Positions 32,944 through 44,063 are shown, counted from the stretch's first letter. The stretch is DNA of 64,000 bases from Bacteroidetes bacterium QS_9_68_14 (GCA_003022535.1 PXTT01000003.1:1-64000), one strand, 5' to 3'. A program made the numbers and translations. Notes: a model not told the origin generated them from the sequence alone.

Positions 32944-33342
32944 TCACCCATACACCTCTGCCGGGTCGAAGACTTGCTCGCCGGTGTCCGTCAGCTCGCC
33001 GTCCTGGGCCCCCAGCCCCGTGTACTCGCGGTAAAAGCACGAGCGGTGCCCGGTGTGGCAGGCGGCCCCCCCCTTCTGGTGAACTTTGAAAAGCAGCGCG
33101 TCGCCGTCGCAGTCGAGGCGCACCTCTTTGACCGTTTGCGTGTTGCCGCTGGACTGACCCTTGCGCCACACCTCTTGGCGCGAGCGGCTCCAGTAAGTCA
33201 TCTGGCCGGTTTCGAGGGTCTGGCGCAGCGTCGCCTCGTTCATGTAGGCGAGCATCAGAAGATTGCCGGTGTCGGCGTCCTGCGCGATGGCGGTAACGAG
33301 GCCGTCGTCGTCGTAGGTGACTTCGTCGAGGAGCGCGTCCAT
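32944..33342 (-). CDS. hisI: phosphoribosyl-AMP cyclohydrolase
   Basis: DDDGLVTAIAQDADTGNLLMLAYMNEATLRQTLETGQMTYWSRSRQEVWRKGQSSGNTQTVKEVRLDCDGDALL. Confidence 0.97.
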   Translation of the reverse strand: MDALLDEVTYDDDGLVTAIAQDADTGNLLMLAYMNEATLRQTLETGQMTYWSRSRQEVWRKGQSSGNTQTVKEVRLDCDGDALLFKVHQKGGAACHTGHRSCFYREYTGLGAQDGELTDTGEQVFDPAEVYG

Positions 33343-33503
33343 CGTCTGGAGAACAAAGGAAGGGAGAAGAGGGCGCTGGCGCGCGTCCGTTACCGAAGTG
33401 GGCGAGGCGTGATCCGCCGGGCGGGCCGTGGGGGAACCCGCTTGCGCCGGCGTGGCTTTAAATCCGGCAACGCTTCATCTTTGCGCCCGCCTTTCGGAGC
33501 CAC

Positions 33504-33758
33504 GTGCCCGTGCTTCGCGCCGTCTTGTCGTTCCTGCGCGCGCTCCCGCGCCGCCTGCTCGTGGGGCTGGTACGCTGCTACCAAGCCACGCTCTCCCCCC
33601 ACTTCCCGCCGAGCTGCCGCTTCACGCCGACGTGCTCGGAGTACGCCGTGGAGGCGCTGCGTCGCTACGGCGCGGTCAAGGGCCTGGTGCTGACGGCCGG
33701 GCGCCTCCTGCGCTGCGCCCCCTGGGGCCAGGGCGGTCACGACCCGCCGCGCTGGTGA
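33504..33758 (+). CDS. yidD: membrane protein insertion efficiency factor YidD
   Basis: LVGLVRCYQATLSPHFPPSCRFTPTCSEYAVEALRRYGAVKGLVLTAGRLLRCAPWGQGGHDP. Confidence 0.97.
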   Translation: MPVLRAVLSFLRALPRRLLVGLVRCYQATLSPHFPPSCRFTPTCSEYAVEALRRYGAVKGLVLTAGRLLRCAPWGQGGHDPPRW

Positions 33759-33845
33759 AACGCGTTGCTTCAAGAGATCCTGTGCCCGTGCGGGCACGGT
33801 GTGTCGTGCCCTTCCCTTTCCAATTTGCAGCGAGACCGCAACGCC

Positions 33846-34379
33846 GTGAGCCACGCCGAGCACCCGGCGCGCGCAGCGTCCTTCCGCGAGCAGCCCATTC
33901 GCTGCGCCATCGTCACCGTTAGCGACACGCGCACCGAGGAGACCGACCGTAGCGGCTCGCTCACGCGCAAGCGTCTGCGCAAGGCTGGCCACGAGGTCGC
34001 CCTCTACAAAATCGTCCCCGACGAGCCGGACGTCATCCGGCGCGGCATTGAGCAGATGGCCGGCAGCGGCGAGGTGGACGTGGCGCTCTTCAGCGGCGGG
34101 ACGGGCATCAGTCGGCGCGACCGCACTTACGACGTGCTCTCCGAAGCGCTCGACAGAAAGCTGCCGGGCTTCGGGGAGCTGTTTCGAATGCGCTCCTACG
34201 AAGAGATCGGCGTGGGAGCGATGCGCTCGCGCGCTATCGGCGGCGTGGCCGGCGGCACGCTCTTCTTCTCGATGCCGGAAGCACTCAGCGCCGTGAAGCT
34301 CGCGCTCGACGAGCTCATTTTGCCGGAGCTCGCGCCCCTCGTCTGGGAGACGGTGCGGCAAGAAGAAGGGGCGGCGTAG
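33846..34379 (+). CDS. moaB: molybdenum cofactor biosynthesis protein B
   Basis: IRCAIVTVSDTRTEETDRSGSLTRKRLRKAGHEVALYKIVPDEPD...SGGTGISRRDRTYDVL; GTG start. Confidence 0.93.
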   Translation: MSHAEHPARAASFREQPIRCAIVTVSDTRTEETDRSGSLTRKRLRKAGHEVALYKIVPDEPDVIRRGIEQMAGSGEVDVALFSGGTGISRRDRTYDVLSEALDRKLPGFGELFRMRSYEEIGVGAMRSRAIGGVAGGTLFFSMPEALSAVKLALDELILPELAPLVWETVRQEEGAA

Positions 34380-34981
34380 CAGTGGGGCAACCGAACAGGC
34401 AACGTGCGGCTGAACAAAAGGCGGCAACGAAGGATCAATGAGACTGAAATATTCTTCGGGCCGTGCTTTTCCCTGCTTTAGCAGACGACCCTCCGCTGCC
34501 TTCACGCGAAGTCGCCGACGCGGAAGAACGCTTCTGGGGACTGGCCCAGCGCTGGCGAGAGGAAGCCGCTGTCGCGGCCTCCCCGCGCGAGATCGCCATG
34601 CCAACGACCCGAACCTTCCGACTTTCGTCCCTGACAACCTGACGCTTGGCCGGGCGGCATTTGTGCTTGCCGGAGCACTGGGCTTGCCGGAGCAGTAGTC
34701 GCGGCGCGGCTTCTTCGAAAAGGGCGGGCCAATCCTCCATGGGTCGCGTCGAAGCCCCTCAGCCGCGATGCCCCGTCAGGCGCCGGAACGCCTCCGGCCT
34801 GCGGCGCGGCAGGCGGCTTGCTTCGGTCGGCGCGCGGCGGGGCAGGTCAGGCGTTGCCGAGAGGCGAAGCGACCGTCCGGGGCCGCCAAACGGACTCCTC
34901 CCTCAACGGTGCAGCAGCCTTTTTTCTTTTCCTGCCCCTTGCGCCCATGGGCCATGCGCGCTTCCCCCATCGCCGCAGGGG

Positions 34982-36483
34982 TCAGTGCCCCCAGCTTTCG
35001 CGGTCGAGCGCGCGGTACTGAACCGCCTCCGAGAGATGCTCGGGACGAATCGTGGGGGCGTCGTCGAGATCGGCGATGGTGCGGGCGACCTTGAGGATGC
35101 GATCGTGCGCGCGAGCCGACAGGCCGAGCCGTTCGAGCGCCTGTTCGAGAAGCTGGCGCCCGCTTTCATCCAGCTCGCAACGCTCCTGCACCTGGCGCGT
35201 GGTCATCTGCGCGTTGCAGTGCGCGCCGGCGGCCGTCTCGCTGCTATCGGCTTCGTCATCTGTCGTGTCCGCTGCCGCGTGGCCGCCCAGCGCCTCGGCC
35301 TGGCGGCGGCGGGCACGCACCACCCGCTTGCGCACCGCCTCCGACCGATGTAGCGCTGCACCTGCCCGGGGGCACAGACGCACTCGCGCCGCGGGTCGCC
35401 GAGGTGGCCGCACGGGCACGGATTCATCGACGCCACCAGCATAAAGCGCGCCGGGTAATCCACCGTGAAGCGAGCGCGAGAAATGGTGATCTGCCCCGAT
35501 TCCATCGGCTGGCGCATCACCTCCAGCACGCTACGTTTGAACTCCGGCAACTCGTCGAGGAAGAGCACACCGTGGTGCGCCATCGAGATCTCGCCCGGTT
35601 GCGGGGGCACGCCGCCCCCGCACAATCCAGCATCGGACACGGTGTGGTGCGGGCTAACGAACGGTCGGTGCGCTACCAGCCCGTTTCGCCCGTTCATCGA
35701 GCCGCTGACGGAGTGGATCTTGGTCGTCTCCAGCGCCTCAGCAGTCGTGAGCGGGGGCAGGATCGTCGGCAGGCGGCGCGCGAGCATGGTCTTGCCTGCC
35801 CCCGGCGGCCCGACGAGGAGCACGTTGTGCCCGCCGGCAGCAGCGACTTCGAGGGCGCGCTTCACGCCGGCCTGCCCGCGCACGTCGCTGAAGCAGCGAC
35901 GGTAAGAGCGCGCCTCCGCAAAGAGCGCGTCCAGGTCGCGCGTGTATGGAGCCGGCGCGCTTTCGCCACCGCCCGTCAGGAGGTCGAACGCCTCCTTGAT
36001 CGTCTCGACAGGGTACACGTCCAGCCCCTCGACCACGGCGGCCTCGGCGGCGTTTTCGGCCGGGACGACGAGCCCCTGCCGGCCCTCTTTTTCCGCCTCC
36101 AGGGCGATGGGCAGGACGCCCTTGACCGGGCGCACGGTGCCGTCGAGGGCCAGCTCGCCGGTGATCCAGAGGTCGTCGAGGCGCTCCCCGTCGAAAAGCT
36201 CCTCGCCCGTGGCGGCCATCAGCCCGATGGCCAGCGGGAGGTCGAAGGCCGCGCCTTCCTTGCGCACGTCCGCCGGGGCGAGGTTGACGGTGATCGCGCC
36301 GCGCGGAACGGGCAGGCCGTTGTGCTTGAGGGCGGCCATCACGCGGTCGCGGCTCTCGCGCACAGCCGCCTGCGGGAGGCCGACGACCGTGTAGCGGGGC
36401 ATCCCGCCCTCCACGCTCGTCTCGATCTCGATGGGCAGGGCGTCGACGCCGAGGGTGGCGCCGCTCCAGACGTGGCTGAGCAT
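34982..36483 (-). pseudogene. comM: YifB/ComM-family Mg-chelatase-like AAA ATPase, internally deleted and frameshifted
   Basis: N-terminal part [37 protein letters not shown]...CAPGQVQRY in one frame; C-terminal part [13 protein letters not shown]...[53 protein letters not shown] in another; RISGPLLDRIDL segment missing. Confidence 0.8.
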
Positions 36484-36734
36484 CGCGGCCGAGCGAAGCG
36501 AGAAGAAAGTGCGAGGCAACGCCCATGCAGACACGCCCCGGCTCGGCGGCGCAACGTATTCAACCGATTTTCTTCCCTTTTCTCCGCACGTGGCGATGAT
36601 TCGGCCCGCGGCGGCCTGAAAGGCGGAGGCGTCTGGCCCCGCAGGGTTGAGACGCCGAAACCCCCAGGGCGTGCATCGTTGTGAGAGGCAACGCCGCCTG
36701 TGGGAAACCGCCAGCCCCGTCGCCGGCACCGACA

Positions 36735-38303
36735 TCAGCCCTCGCGGTGCACGTGGCAGAAGCGCGCTCCGTCCTGGGCGGGGAGCTTGCACTGCGTGCC
36801 CGCCTGGGTCGTGGCCTGGCAGCGGTCGGGACTGGGCTCGGCCGCGGGCGCTGGCGCGTCGCCAGAATGGGCTTCCGCGTCGCTCTCGGCCGCGGCGTCC
36901 GTTTCTTCGCCGGGCGCTCGTTCACCGGATGCGCGCGAGGTCAGCGCGTCGAGCTCCCGCCGAAACGCCGCGAGGATGGCCTCCGGCTCGGGAACGAGGC
37001 CCGCATCGGTGGCGAGACCGAGGCGCACGTCCCCGTCGTAGCTGATGATGCTGGCCCCCAGCCCCACGCGCCCGGCCTTCGGAACCCAGGCCATGAGCGT
37101 GTCCATCGGCGCGCCGGCCAAGTGGAGCGTCTCCTGCGGCCCGGGGACGTTCGTCGCCACGGCCGTCACCTTACGCGCGAGGTAGGACACGATGCGCTCC
37201 TCGACGGCGGGCCCGGAGGCGCCCACGAGGCCGAGGAGGCCCAGCAGGACGGCCGCTTCCGGCGAACGCTTGATACGGCTCATGCGGCGGCGCACCTCCG
37301 CGAGGCGCGCCTGCGGGTCGGCCCGGCCGACGGGCAGGGCCAGAAAGACGAGCCCGAAGCTGTTGCCCATCGCGGAGGACTCCTGGGCGGAGGATCCCTC
37401 GGCGTGCGGGCGCAGGTTCACCGGCACTGCCGCGCGTAGATCGAGATCACGGTCGCCGGCGGGCAGCTCGTTCCGCTCGCGCAGGTAGCGCCGAAGCGCC
37501 CCGGTCAGGACTGCCATCAGCACATCATTGACCGTACCGCCGAGCGCCCGGCCGGCAGCCTTCACGTCGGCCAGCGGGACGGGCGCCGACCACGCGGCGT
37601 TTTTCTGGCGCCCCAGCTCGCCGCGCAGGGACGTGTCGGGCTCCGGCGCCGGCCACGCCAGCTTGCCGAGGACGCCCACTCCGCGCGCCAGTAGCTCGGC
37701 GCCGCGTGCGCCCTTTTTCCCGAGGCCCGTGAGCGCCGCGGCCACGCGCTGCCTTAGCGAGGACGGGGGCGCCTCGGTTTCCGCGTTGCCGCGCTCGCCG
37801 CCGGGAAAGGCGCCGGCCAGGTCGTTGCCCGGCGCGCCGTCGGGCGGAGCGCCCGAGGGCGTGCGCTCCGTGAGGGACAGCAGCACCCGCACGAGCGCAA
37901 AGCCGTCAGCGATGCAGTGGTGCAGCCGCGCGATCAGGGCCGCACCGCCGGCGTAGTTTTCGACGAGGTGGAACTGCCAGAGCGGATGAGCAAACGGCAG
38001 CGGGCGGCTCATGAGCGCGCTCGCCCGCTCCTGGAGCGCGGCTTTGCCAGCCGGCTCGGGGAGGCGTACCGCGTGCAAGTGGCGGTCCAGGTCAAAGTCG
38101 GGGTCCGGCTCCCAGCGGGGGCGGTCGTCGAGACGGCCGCGGCGCACGCGCTGGCGGAAGCGCTCGAACGGCAGAAGGCGCTTCTTGACCACACGGCGCA
38201 GGTCCGCCCGGTTCAGCGGCGCCTCGAAGGTCAGCACCGCCGTGATGGTCATCTGGTTTGCCAGCTCCTCCATACGCAGCCATGCGGTGTCTACCGGCGA
38301 CAT
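36735..38303 (-). CDS. wax ester synthase/diacylglycerol acyltransferase (WS/DGAT) family
   Basis: [30 protein letters not shown]...[20 protein letters not shown] (HHxxxDG), C-terminal Cys/His motif [26 protein letters not shown]. Confidence 0.92.
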   Translation of the reverse strand: MSPVDTAWLRMEELANQMTITAVLTFEAPLNRADLRRVVKKRLLPFERFRQRVRRGRLDDRPRWEPDPDFDLDRHLHAVRLPEPAGKAALQERASALMSRPLPFAHPLWQFHLVENYAGGAALIARLHHCIADGFALVRVLLSLTERTPSGAPPDGAPGNDLAGAFPGGERGNAETEAPPSSLRQRVAAALTGLGKKGARGAELLARGVGVLGKLAWPAPEPDTSLRGELGRQKNAAWSAPVPLADVKAAGRALGGTVNDVLMAVLTGALRRYLRERNELPAGDRDLDLRAAVPVNLRPHAEGSSAQESSAMGNSFGLVFLALPVGRADPQARLAEVRRRMSRIKRSPEAAVLLGLLGLVGASGPAVEERIVSYLARKVTAVATNVPGPQETLHLAGAPMDTLMAWVPKAGRVGLGASIISYDGDVRLGLATDAGLVPEPEAILAAFRRELDALTSRASGERAPGEETDAAAESDAEAHSGDAPAPAAEPSPDRCQATTQAGTQCKLPAQDGARFCHVHREG

Positions 38304-38474
38304 GCGCTCTGTGCCGGCAGGCGGCAGCGCGCTGGCGGAGCGGGGCGACGAACGGGGCACGGGCAGGGGGTGGGAAACACCGAAAGAGCCGGGCGCTGCG
38401 CTCGCCTACCGCGTCCACGCGGCCTGCATCCACGCGGCAATCGACGGGCGGGGTTGCTCACGCACGGGGCGCGC

Positions 38475-39041
38475 TCACGTGATCGAACGGAAAGTGTCCG
38501 GCAGGACGTCGTCGCTCGGCTCCGTAGGTCCCGCGTCGTCGGTCCGCGCGTCGTCGGTCCGCGCGTCGCCGGCGGCATGGCCGGGCGCAACGCTTTCGGC
38601 CTCTTCGCCCGTCCCTTCGCAGTGCTTCTCGAAGGCGTCGGTGAGGTCGGAGGCGATGGCCTGGGCCGAGCGGCCCTCGATGTCACGCCGCTCGATGACG
38701 GAGACGGGCTGGCCCCCCTTGAAGAGCGCCAGAAACGGCGAAGACGGCGGCACGCCCGGCAGCTTCTCGCGCGCCTGGGCAGTCGCCTCGGTGTCCTGCC
38801 CGGCGAAGACGGTGACGTAGCGCCCCGGCTGCGCTCCCCCGCTTTGGCGGGCCTTCGCCACGGCCGGCCGCGCGTTGGCCGCTGCGCACCCGCAGACGGA
38901 GTTGATGACCAGCAGCATCGTATCGTCCGAGGACGCCTCGTCGAAGGCAGCGTTCACCTCGTCAGCGGTCGTCAGTTCGTCCACACCGAGGCGCGTGAGC
39001 TCCTTGCGCATCGGCTGGACCATTGCTTCGGGGTAGGGCAT
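38475..39041 (-). CDS. BrxA/BrxB family bacilliredoxin
   Basis: MLLVINSVCGCAAANARPAVAKAR (CGC motif), VFAGQDTEATAQAREKLPGVPPSSPFLALFKGG. Confidence 0.92.
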   Translation of the reverse strand: MPYPEAMVQPMRKELTRLGVDELTTADEVNAAFDEASSDDTMLLVINSVCGCAAANARPAVAKARQSGGAQPGRYVTVFAGQDTEATAQAREKLPGVPPSSPFLALFKGGQPVSVIERRDIEGRSAQAIASDLTDAFEKHCEGTGEEAESVAPGHAAGDARTDDARTDDAGPTEPSDDVLPDTFRSIT

Positions 39042-39464
39042 GGCGGAACGGTCTGCTCGAGGGGAAAGCGAAGCACGGCGGCCGACTTGCGGGCGCGCCA
39101 CAGCACGGAACGATCCCATGCTTGCGATGATCCGTTCTCGGGGAGCGATTGCCAGGATGCAGCGCCGGATTCCGAGAGCAAATCGTAGATGGGGAATGGT
39201 CGACGGTTTTCGTTTTTCCGGCGGCTATGCCAGCAGCGAGCCCTCTCCACGATCTCACCGTTCCCTGTTCCCCCGGCGGGAGCGGAGGGGTGCGGTAGCG
39301 GAGGAGGCCCGCAGAAAAGCAGGACGTCATTTCCGCAGACCGTCTCGCCATTCCGGAGAGCCCCGTCGCGCCATCTTGACTTCGTCGCATCGCGGCATTA
39401 AAGTTGCGTGGCGTGCTCCCTGAAGTCCCGAAGTCGCTTTTTTTCGCCTTTCTCGCTTCGGCCC

Positions 39465-40145
39465 ATGCGTCGTTCTGCCCCATTTTGCTGGCTGCTTCTG
39501 CACGCGGCCACGCTGGGGATGGGCGTGACGCTCCTCGCGGTGGCCTTTGCGCCGGGGCTCTCCGGCTGCGCTTCCTCCGGCTTGGCCAATTCCCCCGAAG
39601 AAGCGCCTTCCGGAGGGGCGCCTCCCGAAAGGACGGCGCGTGAGGCCAGCGGTAGTGTGGCCGGCGACAGCGCGAGCGCCCCGGCGGCCCGCGTGGCCTC
39701 CGCCCTCCGCGCCGAGACGCGCCGCTGGGAAGGCACGCCCCACCAGATGGGCGGCACCACGCGGCGCGGCGTGGACTGCTCGGCCTTCATGCAGCGCGTC
39801 TTCGAGCGCACGATGGACGTGCGGCTTCCGCGCTCGACGCGCTCGCAGGTGCAGGAGGGGCAACGCGTGGCCCGCGAGGACCTGCGCGCCGGCGACCTCG
39901 TGTTCTTCCGCCCCGGCGGCAAGGGGCGCCACGTCGGCGTCTACGTCGGCGACGGGGAGTTCGCGCACGCTTCCACCAGCGCGGGGCCGACGATCTCGCC
40001 GCTGGAGCGCGGATACTGGCAAGACGCCTACTGGACGGCCCGCCGCGTGGTGCGCCTCGCTTCCGGCGACAGCCGCTCTGCCGGTGGCAGCGTCCCGGTT
40101 CGCCCGGCCCCGGCGCGTGGCTCCTCCGACCGGGCTGGCTGGTGA
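39465..40145 (+). CDS. NlpC/P60 family lipoprotein (peptidoglycan endopeptidase)
   Basis: Signal/lipobox GLSGCASS; GTPHQMGGTTRRGVDCSAFMQRVFERTMDVRLPRSTRSQVQEG...RAGDLVFFRPGGKGRHVGVYVGDGEFAHAST. Confidence 0.93.
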   Translation: MRRSAPFCWLLLHAATLGMGVTLLAVAFAPGLSGCASSGLANSPEEAPSGGAPPERTAREASGSVAGDSASAPAARVASALRAETRRWEGTPHQMGGTTRRGVDCSAFMQRVFERTMDVRLPRSTRSQVQEGQRVAREDLRAGDLVFFRPGGKGRHVGVYVGDGEFAHASTSAGPTISPLERGYWQDAYWTARRVVRLASGDSRSAGGSVPVRPAPARGSSDRAGW

Positions 40146-40430
40146 AAGGGGGTTGGGCCGCAGGGTTCGTTTGCTCGTTTCACGGGGTCGCCCAGCCGAC
40201 GCGCCTCGCACTTTCGCTGCCGACGGCCCCCATCCGAAGGCACTGACGCTCGCACTGACGCCCGCGACCTGACGGCTCCACCCTCTGCAAAACGCGCAGC
40301 CCGCCTCGCGGCGGATCTTTCTCGCCCAGCGCGCGTGAGGAAGGCCTCGGTTGACAAGCATCCCGAGCTGCGGCCTTCTCTGTGCGGGGGTCGCGGCTTT
40401 TCCTTTCTCCTTTTCGCTCGCTCCGCGTTC

Positions 40431-40931
40431 ATGGAAGACGAACAGCAGACCGTTTACCTCACCGAAGAGGGCCTTCAGGAGCTCGAGGACGAGCTTCATC
40501 ACCTCAAGCACACCGAGCGCCCGCGCATCTCGGAGGAAATCGCCGAGGCGCGTGCCAAGGGCGACCTTTCGGAGAATGCCGAGTACGACGCGGCCAAAGA
40601 GGAGCAGGGCAAGCTCGAAGCGCGCATCAACAAGCTCGAAGATGCCCTCGCCCGCGCCCGGGTGGTGGACGAGAGCGAGGTGGACGCCTCGAAGGCGTAC
40701 ATCCTCTCCAACGTGCGTGTGAAGAACCTCTCCAACGACGCGGAGCAGACGTACACGCTCGTCTCTGAGCAGGAGGCCGACATCTCTGAGGGCAAAATTT
40801 CCGTCAACAGCCCCGTCGGCGAGGGACTGCTGGGCAGTGAGGAAGGCGAGCAGGTGGAGGTCGATGTGCCTGCCGGGACGGTCACGTTCGAGGTGCTGGA
40901 GATCAGCCGCGACCAGACGCCGGCCGTCTGA
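40431..40931 (+). CDS. greA: transcription elongation factor GreA
   Basis: YLTEEGLQELEDELHHLKHTERPRISEEIAEARAKGDLSENAEYDAAKEEQGKLEARINKLE. Confidence 0.96.
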   Translation: MEDEQQTVYLTEEGLQELEDELHHLKHTERPRISEEIAEARAKGDLSENAEYDAAKEEQGKLEARINKLEDALARARVVDESEVDASKAYILSNVRVKNLSNDAEQTYTLVSEQEADISEGKISVNSPVGEGLLGSEEGEQVEVDVPAGTVTFEVLEISRDQTPAV

Positions 40932-41030
40932 ACAGGAGCCGGGGGAGTGGCGAGGGCTTTCGCTTTTGTCGCGCTTGCCGTAGCATGAGGGCCCCACGCC
41001 TCCTCCCTCCCGCGACTCATCAGCCCATTC

Positions 41031-41768
41031 GTGGCCGACACCACTCCCCAGCAGCAACGCGCCTCCCAGTCGTCCAGCTCGCCGGTGAGCCGCATAGGGG
41101 CGTTTGTGCGCACGACTTGCGTGGCCGCGCTCACCGCGGGGGCAACGTACTACGGCTTCTGCGCGCTCTGCCTGCTGGCCTACACGGTCGTCTTCCCGCC
41201 CACGACGGGCGTGCAGATGCAGCGGCGTGTGGCCTCGTGGTTTGGCGAGGAGGCGTCCTACGAAAAGCGCTACGCCCCCGTCGGCTACGACGAGATGAAC
41301 GAGCACGTGCCCCACGCGCTGGTGGCGGCCGAGGACACGCGCTTCTACGAGCACACCGGCGCGGACTGGCGTGCCGTCCGCGAGGCCATCGAGGACAACA
41401 TCGAGCGCGGCCGGACCTACCGCGGCGGCTCCACGATCACGCAGCAGCTCGTCAAAAACCTGTTTCAGACCACCCACAGCTCGTACGTTCGCAAGGCCGC
41501 CGAGCTGCCGCTCACCTACCTGGCCGAGCTCATCCTGTCGAAGGAGCGCATCTTGGAGCTATACCTGAACGTCATCGAGTTCGGGCGCGGGGTCTATGGC
41601 GTCGAGGCGGCCGCCGCGCGCTACTACGGCACCTCGGCCCAGGGGCTGAGCCGCTATCAGAGCGCCACGCTGGCGGCCGTCGTGCCGAACCCGCGCGAGC
41701 GCACCCCCCAGGCGATGGACGGCTACGCCGCCAAGATCCTGGGCCGGATGCGCAATATGGGACATTAG
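41031..41768 (+). CDS. mtgA: monofunctional biosynthetic peptidoglycan transglycosylase
   Basis: VPHALVAAEDTRFYEHTGADWRAVREAIEDNIERGRTYRGGSTITQQLVKNLFQTTHSSYVRKAAELPLTYLAE; GTG start. Confidence 0.93.
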   Translation: MADTTPQQQRASQSSSSPVSRIGAFVRTTCVAALTAGATYYGFCALCLLAYTVVFPPTTGVQMQRRVASWFGEEASYEKRYAPVGYDEMNEHVPHALVAAEDTRFYEHTGADWRAVREAIEDNIERGRTYRGGSTITQQLVKNLFQTTHSSYVRKAAELPLTYLAELILSKERILELYLNVIEFGRGVYGVEAAAARYYGTSAQGLSRYQSATLAAVVPNPRERTPQAMDGYAAKILGRMRNMGH

Positions 41769-41846
41769 GTGCGCAATGCGGGACATGAGCGGCTTGGGGG
41801 GTCCGGTCGGCGACTTGCGACTGATCTTTGGCAACGCGCTCATGAC

Positions 41847-42917
41847 ATGCCGCATCCAGAATCCGAAGCCGGAAATCTGCGGTCGGTCGACTTACGCAGC
41901 GACACGGTGACGCGGCCGTCGGCGGCGATGCGCGAGGCGATGGCCACCGCCGAGGTCGGCGACGACGTGTACGGCGAGGACCCCACCGTCAACCGCCTGC
42001 AGGAGCGCGTGGCCGGCCTGCTGGGCATGGGGGCGGGCCTCTTCGTGCCCAGCGGCGTCATGGCCAACCAGCTGGCTCTCGCGGTGCACGCCGCGCCTGG
42101 CGACGAGGTGATCGTCGAGGAAACGAGCCACATTTACAATTACGAAAGCGGCGCGCCGGCGCTCCTCTCGGGGCTTCAGCTTCGCCCCTTGGCGGGCGAC
42201 CGCGGGCGCCTCTCGCCCGGGCAGGTCGCCGCCGCCGTGCGCCCCGTGGCGGACGTGGCCCCGCGCACCCGACTGGTCTGCGCGGAGAACACGGCCAACA
42301 AGGCTGGCGGCGTGGCCTGGTCCCCCGAGCGCCTGGAGGCCGTCGCCGAGGCGGCGCGCTCGCGCGGCCTCGCGGCCCACCTCGACGGGGCGCGCCTGTG
42401 GAACGCCGCCGAGACGACCGACACCGCCCCGGCCACGCTGGCGGCGCCCTTCGACACCGCCTGGGTAGCCCTCTCGAAAGGGCTGGGGGCGCCCGTCGGG
42501 TCGGTGCTCTGCGGGCCGTCGGACACGATCACGCAGGCGCGGCGGCGGCGCAAAGCCTTCGGTGGCGGGATGCGACAGGCCGGCGTCCTCGCGGCGGCGG
42601 GACTCCACGCCGTCGAGCACCACCGCGCCGGCCTCTCCGAAGACCACGCCCAAGCCGGGCGCCTCGCCCGCACGCTCGCGGAGCTACCGCCCTTCGAGAT
42701 CGACCCGCAGGCGGTGGACACGAACATCGTCATTTTCGAAGTGGCGGGCGGCGGCCACGCGCCGAGCGACGCCGCCTCCGTCGTCGAAACGCTCGAAGAA
42801 GACGGTGTGCTGATGACCGTCTTCGGGCCGCGCACCGTGCGCGCCACCACCCACCGCGACGTCTCGGAGGCCGACCTCGACCACGCCGTGACGGTGCTCG
42901 AAGAGCACTTCGGATAA
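41847..42917 (+). CDS. ltaE: low-specificity L-threonine aldolase family
   Basis: [48 protein letters not shown]...[13 protein letters not shown]...[15 protein letters not shown]. Confidence 0.93.
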   Translation: MPHPESEAGNLRSVDLRSDTVTRPSAAMREAMATAEVGDDVYGEDPTVNRLQERVAGLLGMGAGLFVPSGVMANQLALAVHAAPGDEVIVEETSHIYNYESGAPALLSGLQLRPLAGDRGRLSPGQVAAAVRPVADVAPRTRLVCAENTANKAGGVAWSPERLEAVAEAARSRGLAAHLDGARLWNAAETTDTAPATLAAPFDTAWVALSKGLGAPVGSVLCGPSDTITQARRRRKAFGGGMRQAGVLAAAGLHAVEHHRAGLSEDHAQAGRLARTLAELPPFEIDPQAVDTNIVIFEVAGGGHAPSDAASVVETLEEDGVLMTVFGPRTVRATTHRDVSEADLDHAVTVLEEHFG

Positions 42918-43182
42918 TCGGGCGGCAGAATCGGGAAATCCTGCTCGCTCTGCCGCTCTTGCATTCCGCTTCGCCGTAACACGCTTCCTCGTGCGGCGAC
43001 ACCTCGCATTGGCCGCGCTTCTGCTCTTTCTGCCGGGCCGTTCTTCGAGCGTCTTTTCTGCTCGGAAGCGCACGCTACCACCGTTGAGCTCTTCTACAAG
43101 CGGCGCGGCGGGAAGTGGCGCATTGTCGATGCGAGCGCGGGCGGCATCACACTTTGAGGGTGGCTTTGGAAAGCCGTCTCTT

Positions 43183-43842
43183 TCACCGCCGCACGCTCAT
43201 CCGCAACGGCGGCAGCCCCTCGACGGTCGCCTCCAACTGGTCGCCGTCCTCCACCGGCCCCACCCCCTCGGGCGTGCCCGTGTAGATGAGGTCGCCGGCC
43301 TCCAGCGTGAAGATGCCCGAGCAGTACGCCACGAGCTGCGCCACGGAGAAAATCATGTGCCGCGTGTGGCCGTCCTGGCGCGTCTCCCCATTCACCGACA
43401 GGCGAATGGCCGCGTCCTGCATGTCGAGGCCGGCCTCCTCGGCAGGCACGATGGGCCCCAGCGGGGCGAACGTGTCGAACCCCTTGGCCACGCTCCACGG
43501 ATGGCGACGCTCCTTCGCCCCGCGTTGTAGGTCGCGCGCGGTCATGTCCAGTCCCGCCGCGTAGCCGGCCACATGGCCGAGGGCGTCTTCCTCAGAGATA
43601 TTCTTGCCTCCCGTGCCGACTACGGCGACCCCCTCGACCTCGTGGTGCACCTCCTCGGACTGCGGCGGCAGGGCGACGGCTCCGCCACCGCGCACCAGCG
43701 CGGTGGAAGGTTTTAAAAACACCATCGGCTCGTCGGGTACGTCGCTTTTCATCTCGGCAGCGTGCCCGGCGTAGTTGCGCCCGATGCACAAGAGCTTGCC
43801 GGGGCGCAGGGGGTCGGCGTGGCCGGGAACGTCAATCGTCAT
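43183..43842 (-). CDS. fumarylacetoacetate hydrolase family protein
   Basis: LLCIGRNYAGHAAEMKSDVPDEPMVFLKPSTALV...HHEVEGVAVVG...GDLIYTGTPEGVGPVEDGDQLEATVEG. Confidence 0.93.
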   Translation of the reverse strand: MTIDVPGHADPLRPGKLLCIGRNYAGHAAEMKSDVPDEPMVFLKPSTALVRGGGAVALPPQSEEVHHEVEGVAVVGTGGKNISEEDALGHVAGYAAGLDMTARDLQRGAKERRHPWSVAKGFDTFAPLGPIVPAEEAGLDMQDAAIRLSVNGETRQDGHTRHMIFSVAQLVAYCSGIFTLEAGDLIYTGTPEGVGPVEDGDQLEATVEGLPPLRMSVRR

Positions 43843-44063
43843 GCGAAGGGAGAGCGGGCTTCGAAAAAGGAGCGACGCACGACTCAAAGAAAGCGCCCCT
43901 CCTGCCCTTTTTCCTCTTTCCTCTTCTCCGGAAACCCGTTCTTCACGAGAAGCGGACGGGCACGCGCAGAAACAAAGCCCGCCGAAAAATATAGTTGTAG
44001 GCCGTGGCCGACCCGCGCGCCCGTCTCTTTCTCGTCACGTTGCCGGCTTCTTTCCGCCTCGCC

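Noticed and set aside
39327-41477. 716-aa minus-strand ORF
   Set aside because: Antisense to NlpC/P60, greA and mtgA, all clearly coding on the plus strand
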